Source of the DNA: Elmis aenea
Lineage: Eukaryota; Arthropoda; Insecta; Coleoptera; Elmidae
DNA: 64,000 nucleotides
Assembly (NCBI GenBank): GCA_947652605.1
Contig: CANTFG010000083.1
Location: 1 to 64,000, forward strand
Reading direction: 5' to 3'
Below, one piece after another: positions 54,641 through 64,000 of this stretch; positions within the stretch are counted from its first letter, which is position 1; each line of letters opens with the position of its first letter. The position numbers and the translations under genes were made by a program. The notes below the pieces were generated by a model. It saw nothing but the letters and a program-made list of their open reading frames with translations, had not been told where the DNA came from and did no database searches.

Positions 54641-54767
54641 AGATATCATATTTGATAGCCATAGCGTAACGTGAGCAAATACAATGGCTATCATATTTGA
54701 TAGCCATGGCCCCCAGGGAAACATCACTGGCTATCAGAAATGATAGCCATGGCAGTCAATGGGTTAA
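54641..54767 (+). repeat. piggyBac 3' end with subterminal palindromes
   Basis: Three GGCTATCA/TGATAGCC palindromes lie at about 54645-54662, 54682-54707 and 54727-54752. CAGTCAATGGG then TTAA (54764-54767) follows. The TTAA and GGG end are typical of piggyBac. Confidence 0.7.
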
Positions 54768-55085
54768 AGTATTAAGAGGCAACCTCTCTAGAAATGCCGC
54801 CACTACTCCTCTTAGCATTTCAACGTACCTTTCGCCGGTTAAATTTTGATCGTAAATTACAAAAGAATATCGATTATCCATAAGCAGACAGAAAACGTTA
54901 AAACTAAAATGATTTTGAAAATGGACATATCGCTTTAAATGGAGGTTTTCTGTAGACCAGTGGTGTAAATTTCGCCTGTTAACTATCCCTTCTCTATTAA
55001 ATTTTGCCTCATCTGTCCAGATAATTTTTCGAAGAAACAGCGGGTCTTCCTGGATTTTAATTAATATCTGTTCGCAAAATTCCAC
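54768..55085 (-). pseudogene. Mariner/IS630-type transposase, middle fragment
   Basis: The frame reads FLRKIIWTDEAKFNREGIVN (first Asp), NLHHWSTENLHLKRYVHFQN, FSFNVFCLLMDNRYSF and LTGERYVEMLRGVVAAFLER. It is cut on the left at the piggyBac TTAA and on the right by the 3' end of the Penelope-like element. Its domain overlaps that of the copy at 51890-52430, so they are two separate insertions. Confidence 0.8.
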
Positions 55086-55099
55086 TCTTCTAACATTTT

Positions 55100-56350
55100 A
55101 CAATCTTCGTTCCCGGGTTTGGAACCGCGTCTTCTTGATTTGTGTGACGTTTCGACCATTCTATGTTGGTCTTTATCAAACGACTGAATTGGTGGGTTTG
55201 TTGCAGGGTTTATATATCCGGCTGTGGAGGCGTGGTGTTCCGCCTGACGAGTTCGTTTCGCCTCAGCGATTTCTTGATGACCGGTTTCCAAATGCTTGGT
55301 AGTTGCAGGCCTGTGTCTCTGTTAAAGTTGTTGGGGTTCTTGGCAATTTCCATAGATTCTCTAAATAGTCTCGGCCAGAAGTGGTTGGCGCGGGCCAGTA
55401 ATTTTGGGTCGTCGAAAAGCATGGTATGCCCCATGTCCTGGGCATGTTCTGCTACGGCCGATTTTTCTATTTGTTTTCTTTTTGTTTACCCTTCATGTTC
55501 TTTAAGGCGCGTTTGTATGCTTCTGCCAGTCTGTCCTATATACACTTTTCCACAGGAGCAGGGTATGCTATATATGCCCGGGTGATTCAATCCTGAGCCA
55601 GGCGTTCTTCTTAGTTTACTGGAGAGCGTCACTGGAGCGTTGAAGACTGTATTGATGTTGTGTTTTTGGAGTATTTTCGATATTCTGTTGGTTACTCCTC
55701 CGATGTAGGGTAGATAAGTTGTAGCGATGTAGTCCTTCTTCGTTTTCTCCTTCGGCGTGGCACTTTTTTGTATGGCTCGAAGTATATGTCTTTGTTGATA
55801 ACCGTTTTCCTGCAGAGCTCTTGTAAGCATGTTTAATTCTTCTTGTATGGTCTCTGGGGTACATATTTCTTTGGCTCTGTGGATTAACGTGTTGATCACT
55901 GATTGTTTTTGGGCCGGATGGTGGTGTTATGCTGCGTTTAGATACCGATTGGTGTGGGTTGATTTGCGGTATACACTGTGGCCTAGTCTTCCGTTGGCTT
56001 CTCTTTTCACCAGTACGTCCAGGAAAGGTAAAGCTCCATCCTGCTCTTCCTCCATCGTGACTTTGATGTCCTTGTGCAAGTTGCTCAGATGTACTAAGAA
56101 GTTCTGGAGTGATTCTCTGCCGTGTTCCTAAATGACGAAGGTGTCATCTACATATCGAAACCAGTGTTTAGGCTTTAATCTACTGGAGTGTATGGCTTGC
56201 TCTTCGAAGGCTTCCATATACAGGTTGGCAAGTGCTGGTGATAATGGTGATCCCATTGCTGCTCCCGTGTTTTGCTTATAGATGCCTTCCTCAAAGGTGA
56301 AGTAGGTGGACTGTGCGCATAGTTGTATTAGATCGGCTAGGTTGCCATCG
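55100..56350 (-). mobile_element. Penelope-like element, 3' half (RT palm, GIY-YIG endonuclease, 3' end)
   Basis: From 56350 the sense strand reads DLADLIQLCAQSTYFTFEEG, TGAAMGSPLSPALANLYMEA, KHWFRYVDDTFVI (the catalytic YVDD), LPFLDVLVKREANGRLG and VYRKSTHTNRYLNA. The frame 55899-55486 follows with GIYSIPCSCGKVYIGQTGRS and RLKEHEG, the GIY-YIG endonuclease with its zinc-type Cys pair. Further C-terminal text continues to about 55210. The 3' end carries a hammerhead-like motif at 55143-55181. Stops near 56130 and 55925 and shifts make it non-functional. Confidence 0.9.
55143..55181 (-). other. Hammerhead-like motif at the 3' end of the Penelope-like element
   Basis: On the minus strand TTTGATAAA is followed by arms GACCA and TGGTC, then GAAACGTCAC. 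Hammerhead motifs are known in Penelope-like elements. The CUGAUGA box is degenerate here, so self-cleavage is doubtful. Confidence 0.5.
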
Positions 56351-57407
56351 AGATCATTCCATTCTGCCTGTTACAAACAAGCATTCCTTTGGTTCCCACA
56401 GATTCAAAATTTACTGGGAGCGTAAAGTATTTTGGAGCTTTACGGTTTACAAAGTGCATAATCCCAGTAATATCTTCATAATCTCCGATCAAATCTAATG
56501 TCCCGTAGTTTTCGGGAATAATCTCATCTGGATTCATTAAGACCGGATTCTCAATATCACCATTCCAAATTGCGCCGGGAATGGGATTATTATTATAAAA
56601 CCTTCTTCTATATTGAAGAGGTGTAAGTCTATTTGCTAATGCGATCACTGTATAACGCAAATTACTGTAGCAATTTTGTTCAGACTGGGGGAGGAACTGA
56701 CCCCTTCGGTCTGTCCTATCACTAGCTAATCTAGGAATATACGTCTTCTCTCCAACTTGGAGGTTGCCAAGGACAGAAAGTGTAGATGTAATATAATCGG
56801 GCATAATGGTAAAGCCCTTTACAGCAGAAACCAAATCTTCACTGACTATCAACGGTCGATAGTCTGAATTATGTAGTTGCATAGCATGTGTAGCTCGTTG
56901 ACCTATCTTAATTTTAACTTCAAAAATGGCTAATGCTACTCTATAAAATTGGTAAATGCTCCCTTGAACTGGAGCGTTGTTAAATGAGACTAAGGCGCTG
57001 AAAAAGTATGCTGTGCCAAAGCCAATAGCGCGTGTGGTCACTGTAATCGTTATGGCTTTCATGGTATTGTAAGAGTCCAAACGATCTTGAGCGCTTTCAC
57101 CTTTAGTACCTGGGAATAATTTCTTTTTCAATTCCTCAGATAAGTCGTTTTCTGTAATCATTGATTTTTCCCTTCGTTGGGCGATCACACGACTTTCGTT
57201 TCTGCTAAAGTTTCCTCTTCCTCTATTCTTTGTTGATTTGCCGCGAGAATAACGGCTTAAGCTGTCTGCTTCGACTAGCTTTCTCTGCTCTCCATATCTT
57301 TGAGCAGGATCATCGTACGCATGGGTAGCTCTGAATCTATTTCGATTCTCGCGGAAGGACATTTTGATCTTATTGGCCTGGAAATCCAAGTGCCTAAAAA
57401 TCATCAC
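56345..57407 (-). CDS. Unrecognised protein inserted between the two Penelope halves; possible endogenous viral fragment
   Basis: An uninterrupted frame of about 340 codons starts most likely at the Met at 57362, after a short leader. Residues 1-75 are Arg/Asn/Ser-rich and basic (RENRNRFR, RGRGNF). The remainder is a folded, Tyr/Asn-rich domain with no catalytic motif I recognise and no transmembrane segment. A basic tail before a globular domain is common in RNA-virus capsid or nucleoproteins, but I cannot name a family. The 3' edge fuses with Penelope sequence near 56360, and the 5' edge lies at the inverted Penelope half near 57410. Composition differs from the AT-rich surroundings. A host cDNA is the alternative. 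Confidence 0.5.
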
Positions 57408-57409
57408 AA

Positions 57410-58258
57410 CATCAACAAAAACCTCAACTGGATACCAATCGGGTCGTGATCAACTTATCATCCGCCACACTAGACGAGACGAGCAAGACGGTTCTAAGCA
57501 AAGGATTCAACTTCGCTGTTCCTCCAAAACGTATACCTAATGAGGAAATTGTGAGTCAACTAGAGTGCACTCTCCGCAACCTTCCCACGGACAACGCTGA
57601 AGAAATAAGAGCAGCAACGGCACTTATCCTTAGTAAGGCCAAACCACCAAAACAAAATATAACCAAAGAAGAAGAACAGGCCGCCAAGAATCTACGCGAT
57701 AATCCGAACATTAAAATTCTACCTGCCGATAAAGGCAATGCCACCGTAATTATGGACAGCACAGAATATAACAGAAAAGTCTTCGACATGCTTCAAGATT
57801 CTACGTACCGAAAATTGAAGAAGGACCCCACCAAGAACATAGAACGGCAGATCAAGGCAGCGGTAAAAACCTCATCCATTCCAACGGAACACCACAGAAG
57901 CCTAACACCAACCGAATGCAGAACACCAAAACTGTATTGCCTACCGAAAATCCACAAACAAGACGTACCGCTAAGACCAATAGTGAGCGCCATTGGATCA
58001 GCAACCCACCCTCTTGCCAGATATCTCGCCAGGACACTGCAAAACTTCATTGGACAATCGGATCATCATATTCGAAACTCAACTCATTTCATTCAGAAAC
58101 TACACCTGCTCGACATAAACGACAACGACATCATGGTCAGCTTCGACGTTACATCATTATTTACCAATATACCGGTATTAGAAGCAGTGGAATTGGCAAG
58201 GGAACTACTGATTTCAAATGATCTCGATGTGAATACTCTTGATTTTCCATTTGTATGA
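57410..58258 (+). pseudogene. Penelope-like element, 5' half, inverted
   Basis: The 270-codon plus frame reads LSSATLDETSKTVLSKGFNF, VPPKRIPNEEIVSQLECTLR, NIKILPADKGNATVIMDSTE, PKLYCLPKIHKQDVPLRPIV and IMVSFDVTSLFTNIPVLEAV. These are the N-terminal and finger motifs of Penelope RT with the first catalytic Asp (FDVTSLF). It ends ARELLISNDL, just where the minus half begins with DLADLIQLC, so the two halves add up to one element. Confidence 0.9.
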
Positions 58259-59320
58259 ACACAACTGACAAACGTGATACAAGTTTTTGACAGTTATCAA
58301 TATTGGCATTTGTTGTCAATTCCAAGGCTTGCTATTTAAAAATGTTACAATTTGTTCTTAACTTTATCAAAAACCCTTAATAACTCGAAAATTATTGCAG
58401 ATAGGTATAGGGAATGCTAAAAAGGATTGCTGCAGAATTGAATTTTGCATAAGAAAATGAAAAAAAAAAATTGGGCATTGTATTTAAAAAAAATTAGTTA
58501 TAGTGGTCTGAAGTTGTATTAAAATAAAATTTAATTTTGGACACCCTGTAAATAATGCATCGATTGCAAAATTTCTGCATGAACTCCAAGGTTTCTTCTA
58601 TGCATAGTCTAAATTTGTGCGTTTTCGCTTCAAAAATGGCGGCGGTAGATTAAGCATCACGATGAACATCGAAAAATTTTCAAAAAAGGCCAAAAATCTC
58701 AAAAATGGCTGCACTTAGGTATAGGGAATGCTAATAAAAGTCCCTCTAAAATAATGTTTTAAATCAAAAATGCAATAAAAAATAGACCATTGTATTTGAA
58801 ATAAGAAAGTAGACGTCAACTTCCTGTAAAAGATAAACGTTTCTTATTCGAATCTTTATTGAATAATAATTCCTTTATACTACATTACAATATTTTATAC
58901 ATATAATCTTACATACTAAGCAAATACCAATCTATTTAATAATAAGTATAAACAGCAAGTATGCATAATTCTGTTAAGCTAATTATTGCATCATTACAAC
59001 CGCTACACTTCCCCTTTCCGTAAGAATGGCCTTCACTATGGCCATTTGTGAAGGTCATCCCTAAAGAACAGAGAAGATGATGCCTGTGTAATCCAATAAA
59101 CATACAATAAAAGATTATGCACACACTTACAGTTTATTAAAATACTATGCCCAGTTATCTTAAAACAAAAGGTTAAATTTATGTATATTTAAGAGTTAAA
59201 TGAGAAAGTTAAGATAAAAAGATTTTTAGAAAATTAAGAGATAGTGGGTTAGTTGAAAGTTGATGAGCTCATCTTAAGTAACTAATGTTTAAAACTTAAA
59301 ATTATATCTTATATACTAAT
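58259..59320. other. No supported gene
   Basis: AT-rich repeats with the GGACACCCTGTA motif at about 58540 that is common at insect repeat ends. A 62-codon minus frame at 58936-59124 has no known motif. Confidence 0.4.
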
Positions 59321-61700
59321 TTACATATTTTTGTACACGATTTTTGTGCAGTGATATGTACCCATGTCTATACGAACCTCCTTCATGGTACCATATACAA
59401 GAACAACATTTTTAAAAATTGCTTTAGCCACTGTTGTTGCTTCCTTATTTGGAATTGGTAATATAACTACATATTTGCCGAGTTCACACTGTATAGTTAC
59501 AGCATATGATTTACCTTGATTAGATTTTTGGAAAGGTCCTATAGTATCGATGCAGACAATATCAAAAGCTTTTTGAGGGGTAGGTGTTAAAACCATCGCT
59601 TCTAAATGTTTAGCTTTGGCTTTATTAATTTGACATTTGTGACACGTTTTAATGTAAGTAGCCACATCACGTGACATGTGTTTCCAAACATAAATAGACT
59701 TTATCTTTTTAAGTAGTCTCTTTTGACCACAGTGACCACCTGTCAAGGGATCGTCATGAAATTTTTTAATTAATTCGAGTTTTTCGTCTTTGTTTGTGAT
59801 TAAGTTACGTACACTGCAAAGAATTATAGTCAAATTCTTAAGAGTTAATTGACCCGATTGCTTAAATGCATTAATAGTGCATTTTTTAAATATTTCGTCA
59901 TCTAGACTTAATCTTAGTTTATCAAACTTACGATCACCAGCCATTTGCTCTAGCGCAATACCGTCGTTAGAAATCGGAGGTGATTTTTGAGCGCTCAATT
60001 TTCTTTTATACCTAATCATTATCCTAAGATATGTAGGCTTAATTATAAATTTCACAACGGGCAATTTTAATGCGTCATAATTATTAAGAGTTTCAAAAAT
60101 TTTTGGTTGTACAATAACATTATTATTTTGCAAAGTTTGCGTTTCGTTCGATTGCGTATTTCTGGTCATCGACCGCGTAACCGTGAGTATTTGTGACATA
60201 TCAGAATTTATTGATTTTAACTGTTCAATATTTATTCGCGATAGCGCATCAGCAGCTACATTATCTTTACCTTTAATATGTTGTACTTCGAAAATGTACT
60301 CCTCTAGGTCCAAACGCATTCGAGTTAATTTAGATGAAGGGTCTTTCATAGAAAATAAGTAAACTAAAGGTCTACAATCTGATTTTACAATAAATTTTTG
60401 ACCATACAAATAACATCGAAAATAGTTTATAGCCCAATGAATTGCAGTTAATTCTTGTAAGATTGAAGGTTTATTTGTTTCGCCTTTCGTAAAACTGCGG
60501 GATGCGAAACAAATTGGCAAGTCTTTATCTCCAAAATTTTGGGAGAGAACAGGAGCACATGCGCTTTTCGAAGCATCTGTTGTTACTATAAAAGTTTAAG
60601 AAAAATCCGGATACTGTAAAATTGGCGGATTGATGAGTGCGTTTTTTAAAGAAATGAAAGAATTTTGACATTCCTTAGTCCAGATAAATTCAACATTTTT
60701 GCGTGTTAATTGATTTAGTGGTTGTGTCATTGACGCGAATTGCGGAGTAAAACTGCGATAGTAATTACAAAAGGCGACGAACCTCTTTACTTCGACAGCT
60801 GTTTTCTCAACCGGATACTTGTTTATTGCGTCATATTTAGTGTCGTCAGGTAAAATACCTTTGTCAGTAATTTTGTGACCTAAGTACGTAACTTCTTTCC
60901 TTAAAAAAATTACACTTTTGAGAATTTAATTTTAAATTGTATTTTCTACAGGTTTCGAAAACTTTTTTTAAAATTATTTAAATGATGTTTCTCAGAGCAA
61001 CCAATCACTATCAAATCATCCATATACAAAAATGCTTTTTCGGGAGTAATGCCCGCGAATGCTAAAGACATCATTCGTTGAAAACTATTTGGGCTTACTG
61101 ACAACCCAAATGGTAGTCTTGTGAACCTAAATGAACCTGAATCTACGCTAAATGAAGTTATGTCACGAGATTCTTCTTCAAGGGGTATTTGGTGAAAACC
61201 AAAAATTAAGTCGACCACCGAAAACCACTTGGCTCTACCGAGTTCATCCAAAATGTCATCTATACGGGGAAGGGGAAATTTATCGCCGATGAGTCTTTTG
61301 TTTACCTGTCTAAAGTCAATAACTAATCTCCATGCTTTTTGACCGTTCGAAGACTTTTTTGGGACCAGTAATTCCGGGCTATTGTATTCTGAAGCCGACG
61401 GTTCAATAATATTATCATGTAACATTTTCTCTACTTGATTCATAATTTCCTCTTTTTGTATTTTAGGTGTCCTATAATTTCTAATATATACTGGTTTTTC
61501 ATCTACTAATTTAAAATTTTTGTTTGTAAAAATTATTAACGGTTAATTTATCTGTTTTTAGTGCAAAAATATCGGAAAAATTAGTGCATAGTTGCAAAAA
61601 ATCTTCTTTTACTAATTGTGGAATATCCTAACTGAGATGCTGTAAAACTTGACTTTTTCTATTCAATGATTCATTTTCTATAGTATAAATGTTAAATTCG
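59321..61700 (-). pseudogene. Gypsy-D pol: RT, RNase H and partial integrase
   Basis: From 61700 the sense strand reads FCTNFSDIFALKTDK-like linker text, then the RT (61443-60946): LLVPKKSSNGQKAWRLVIDF, KWFSVVDLIFGFHQIPL, FRFTRLPFGLSVSPNSFQRM and FLYMDDLIVIG with the catalytic YMDD. After a shift near 60935 come the RT thumb, a stop near 60596 and RNase H (TTDASKSACAPVLSQ, ELTAIHWAINYFRCYLYGQK, DALSRI). The integrase follows with finger GGHCGQKRLLKKI / CHKCQINK, and core VCIDTIGPFQKSN and VRIDMGT. It breaks off after the second Asp region at about 59367. The piggyBac PGBD-3 cuts its upstream side at 61701. Confidence 0.88.
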
Positions 61701-64000
61701 TTAACCCTTTGTGGACCATATTAATTTTTTAAAAATTTGTTTGCTTTTTTCAATCAAGGTTTTTTGTGAACACCATAAGTAAGGAGTTTATGAAGAAAAA
61801 AATTTTTTTGAGACTCGTTTAGGACAAAACATATGTTTTTACAATGAAACCAGTGGTACCCTCATTATAGCAATATACATATATTTAAAAAAGTAGAATA
61901 AACATTTGAAAATACATTTAGTCTAAGTGGAATTTCTGAAAGCAATTTTTACTGTCATTTAGGCACAAACCCACATCACAAGTGCTTCATGCCCATCTCG
62001 TACGGTGTACTTTCTTCGCGGTACTGCAAAGCGCACATCTACGGGAAGTGCCGTGAATTGGAAGATGTCCTACTCTAGCATGACGCACTTCTAGGGGAAC
62101 ACTTTTTTTGAAATGATTTGCATTTTGTTTCCTGCCTTTCTTCGGGGTTTCTATATTTGCACCAATAATTCCATTGACAACAGACAATCTAAATTGCTTC
62201 AACGTCAAACAGCGCGAATTAGCGGCTCGGGCCTTGAAAATAATATACGCATTTGTTACAGCAACGTCCAGGAAATGAAAAAAGATCCTATGCCACCATT
62301 TTTTGCTCTTTCGGTTGATTTCGTAAACGCTTTTTAGCATATCGCCTGTATCGACCCCTCCCATATATTTATTATAGTCTTTTACTAAGGTCTGACAGGG
62401 ATAGGCTTGCAAAGTGCCATCTCTTTGTTTTCTATTTATGGTTGTTAGTCGATTTGGGTCGTGATAATTCGATAAAAAATGTATTGCTTTTTGGTCTTTC
62501 CACTTGACAAATAACAAACCACTTACAGTTTGTCGCCAATCAAAATCACCTCTATTCATATCCTTTTCTTCCCTAAGATTTTTTTCTAAAAATTTTCGGT
62601 TTTTTTGAATTGTACCACAAGCGTAAATGTCATCTTCAGAAAGTTTCTGCATTAGCGTAACGGAGTTAAAATAATTGTCGAAAAATACTTTATGGTATTT
62701 ACCAACTATAGATCTTGTCAAATCTGTCACAACGCGCTTACCCAAACCTTTTTCTGTCTTCAAGTTAGCAACTTTGCCAGTATATATTTGAGACTCGTTG
62801 ACGTATCCATTGATGTCAGACCGAATCCACACCAAGTATCCTCTTTTTATTGGTTTGAGCGGCATGTATTGTTTGATACTAGAGCGCCCTTTGAATCGGA
62901 TCATGCTCTCGTCTATCGACTGATGCTGACCAGGTTTATAAAAAGTTTTGAATGAATTAGATAAGCCATCTAAAAATGGACGCAGCTTATATAATTTGTC
63001 AAAAATTTCAGAATTTCGCTCTATTTGAAGAGAATTGTCGTTAAGATGTAGATTTCCTAACAGCCAGCTAAATCTATTTCTAGTCATTCGAGATGCAATA
63101 TAATGATCTCGCAATTCATCGCGAGATGACCAGTAATCCTTATAACTGGGTAAATATTTTATATCCATTAAAATATTGATTGCTAAGAATCTTAGCATCT
63201 CTTCTTTATTTGTAGGTTTGTATGGCTTTCCCTTTTGGGTGGCGTATAAATTGGTTTGGAAAGCCATATTTTCCAAGATGTCATTGGTAAGTAAAGTTAA
63301 AAACAAGTCATGTGGAAACTCTACCGTGTCTGGTATGTTAGCCGGTCCAGTTAATTCAGAAAATGGCATAACCATTTTAGTATACGCTACTTTTTGCCAA
63401 ACAATACTTTTAGATTCTCGAATCAGATCAGCTAATGGTAAGTCCTCTTCAGAATCATAATCAGAAGTACTGTCTGAAATTCGTTTGGGGGAGCGTACAA
63501 TTATTGCTGGTATTATATTTTCATTTTCTGACTCAATTTCCATTTCCAAAATATTCCAGTAAATGTTGCTGGTGTTAGTGCTGATGTCTTCAAAAGTGAT
63601 ACTTCCATTCTCTAGAGTACGTTCTGTGCTATTATCATTTGCACATTTTGATGTAGATGGGAGGGCATAGTTTTGTTCTTGCTGGATTGAGGATATCTTG
63701 TTTGGAGGTTTTTTAATAAACTGGGATATCACATTTATCTTTTTTGAACCAGTTGACGTATGTATTGGTAACAACTCTTCATCACTTTCAGAATCACTAT
63801 CAACTGCAAGTGATTCATTATCGGAAGGAATTTCGTCAAAAATAGATTCATACTCTACGTTACTAAGTGCTTCAAGTTCAGCAAACGACCATTCTTCTCG
63901 TCTTTTACCTAAAATCAGGGGCAAAAAATATTGTCTTGCAATATGACTATCCCACTGGTTTTATGGTGAAACCAAAACATTATTCGAGTGTGTTATTCAA
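61701..64000 (-). mobile_element. piggyBac transposon (PGBD-3), runs off the window
   Basis: The left edge is TTAA (61701-61704) followed by CCCTTTGTGGACCATATT, a piggyBac-type terminus, lying inside gypsy-D pol. The gene on the minus strand is intact. The other end lies beyond 64000. Confidence 0.85.
61987..63924 (-). CDS. piggyBac transposase (PGBD-3), full length
   Basis: 645 codons without a break. Residues 1-190 are acidic and Ser-rich (MPLILGKRREEWSFAELEAL; DSDSESDEELLP; SDYDSEEDLPLADL). The DDE_Tnp_1_7 domain follows: FLTLLTNDILENMAFQTNLY, MLRFLAINILMDIKYLPSYK, GQHQSIDESMIRFKGRSSIK with the first catalytic Asp, GKYHKVFFDNYFNSVTLMQK with the second, then GLLFVKWKDQKAIHFLSNYH and YNKYMGGVDTGDMLKSVYEI. 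The C-terminus (VGHLPIHGTSRRCALCSTAK) is a short, reduced Cys-rich tail. Length is typical of insect piggyBac proteins (about 600). Likely functional, though activity cannot be judged from sequence. Confidence 0.93.
   Translation of the reverse strand: MPLILGKRREEWSFAELEALSNVEYESIFDEIPSDNESLAVDSDSESDEELLPIHTSTGSKKINVISQFIKKPPNKISSIQQEQNYALPSTSKCANDNSTERTLENGSITFEDISTNTSNIYWNILEMEIESENENIIPAIIVRSPKRISDSTSDYDSEEDLPLADLIRESKSIVWQKVAYTKMVMPFSELTGPANIPDTVEFPHDLFLTLLTNDILENMAFQTNLYATQKGKPYKPTNKEEMLRFLAINILMDIKYLPSYKDYWSSRDELRDHYIASRMTRNRFSWLLGNLHLNDNSLQIERNSEIFDKLYKLRPFLDGLSNSFKTFYKPGQHQSIDESMIRFKGRSSIKQYMPLKPIKRGYLVWIRSDINGYVNESQIYTGKVANLKTEKGLGKRVVTDLTRSIVGKYHKVFFDNYFNSVTLMQKLSEDDIYACGTIQKNRKFLEKNLREEKDMNRGDFDWRQTVSGLLFVKWKDQKAIHFLSNYHDPNRLTTINRKQRDGTLQAYPCQTLVKDYNKYMGGVDTGDMLKSVYEINRKSKKWWHRIFFHFLDVAVTNAYIIFKARAANSRCLTLKQFRLSVVNGIIGANIETPKKGRKQNANHFKKSVPLEVRHARVGHLPIHGTSRRCALCSTAKKVHRTRWA

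Noticed and set aside
57556..58050. Minus-strand ORFs opposite the Penelope 5' half
   Set aside because: Shadows of the plus-strand RT frame, which carries recognised motifs.

Overview
The window is eukaryotic, AT-rich, intron-bearing and almost entirely made of transposable elements (TEs). The mix of piggyBac, pogo/Tigger, PIF/Harbinger with MADF partners, Tc1/mariner, hAT, MULE, Ty3/gypsy, PHD-finger LINE, tRNA-derived SINE and Penelope-like elements points to an arthropod, most likely an insect with a large genome. The order is not determinable. No clear host gene is present; one RING-like exon (36057-36242, minus) is the only candidate.

Region 1 (about 1.1-30.9 kb) is a deep nest. An old gypsy element (gypsy-A, minus) holds a LINE. 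The LINE is split by a pogo/Tigger element (2950-15900, TSD TA). Tigger is split by a deletion-derivative gypsy with 75-bp LTRs (gypsy-E, 4242-14898, TSD GTATA). Gypsy-E is split by an 8.7-kb Foldback/NOF-like MULE (4345-13077, perfect 9-bp TSD TAATTTTAC). Gypsy-A also carries an intact PIF/Harbinger (19851-22520, TSD TAA) and, in its leader, a very young gypsy (gypsy-B, 23433-30829, LTRs differing by one base, TSD CGGC).

The main finding is the gene in the NOF-like element. Six exons on the minus strand (9886-9720, 9621-7975, 7814-7645, 7587-7513, 7402-7322, 7259-6169) join in phase at GT-AG sites into one open frame of 1077 codons. The product is a MULE-type transposase followed by a ubiquitin-specific-protease-like (USP) domain with Cys box, two CxxC pairs, His box and Asp. 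The long terminal repeats of this element are arrays of 147-bp units.

Region 2 (30.9-38.5 kb) holds decayed Harbinger copies, each with a transposase fragment (+) and a MADF gene (-), a 1.2-kb unclassified element with 4-bp TSD, a probable piggyBac relic, the RING-like exon, and about 2 kb with nothing recognised.

Region 3 (38.5-50.3 kb) holds a DUF7869-type element with clear TIRs, a hAT 5' relic, a GC-rich repeat island, piggyBac and Tc1 relics, and a gypsy integrase (gypsy-C) split by an unclassified TIR element (45204-49468). That element itself contains a hairpin, a palindromic MITE and a nearly intact Tigger.

Region 4 (50.3-64 kb) holds MULE, mariner and piggyBac relics. It also holds a Penelope-like element whose 5' half is inverted and separated from its 3' half by about 1 kb of foreign coding sequence (56345-57407, minus) of unknown, possibly viral, origin; this looks like retrotransposition with template switching. 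Last come a gypsy pol (gypsy-D) and a full-length piggyBac transposase (61987-63924) running to the window edge.
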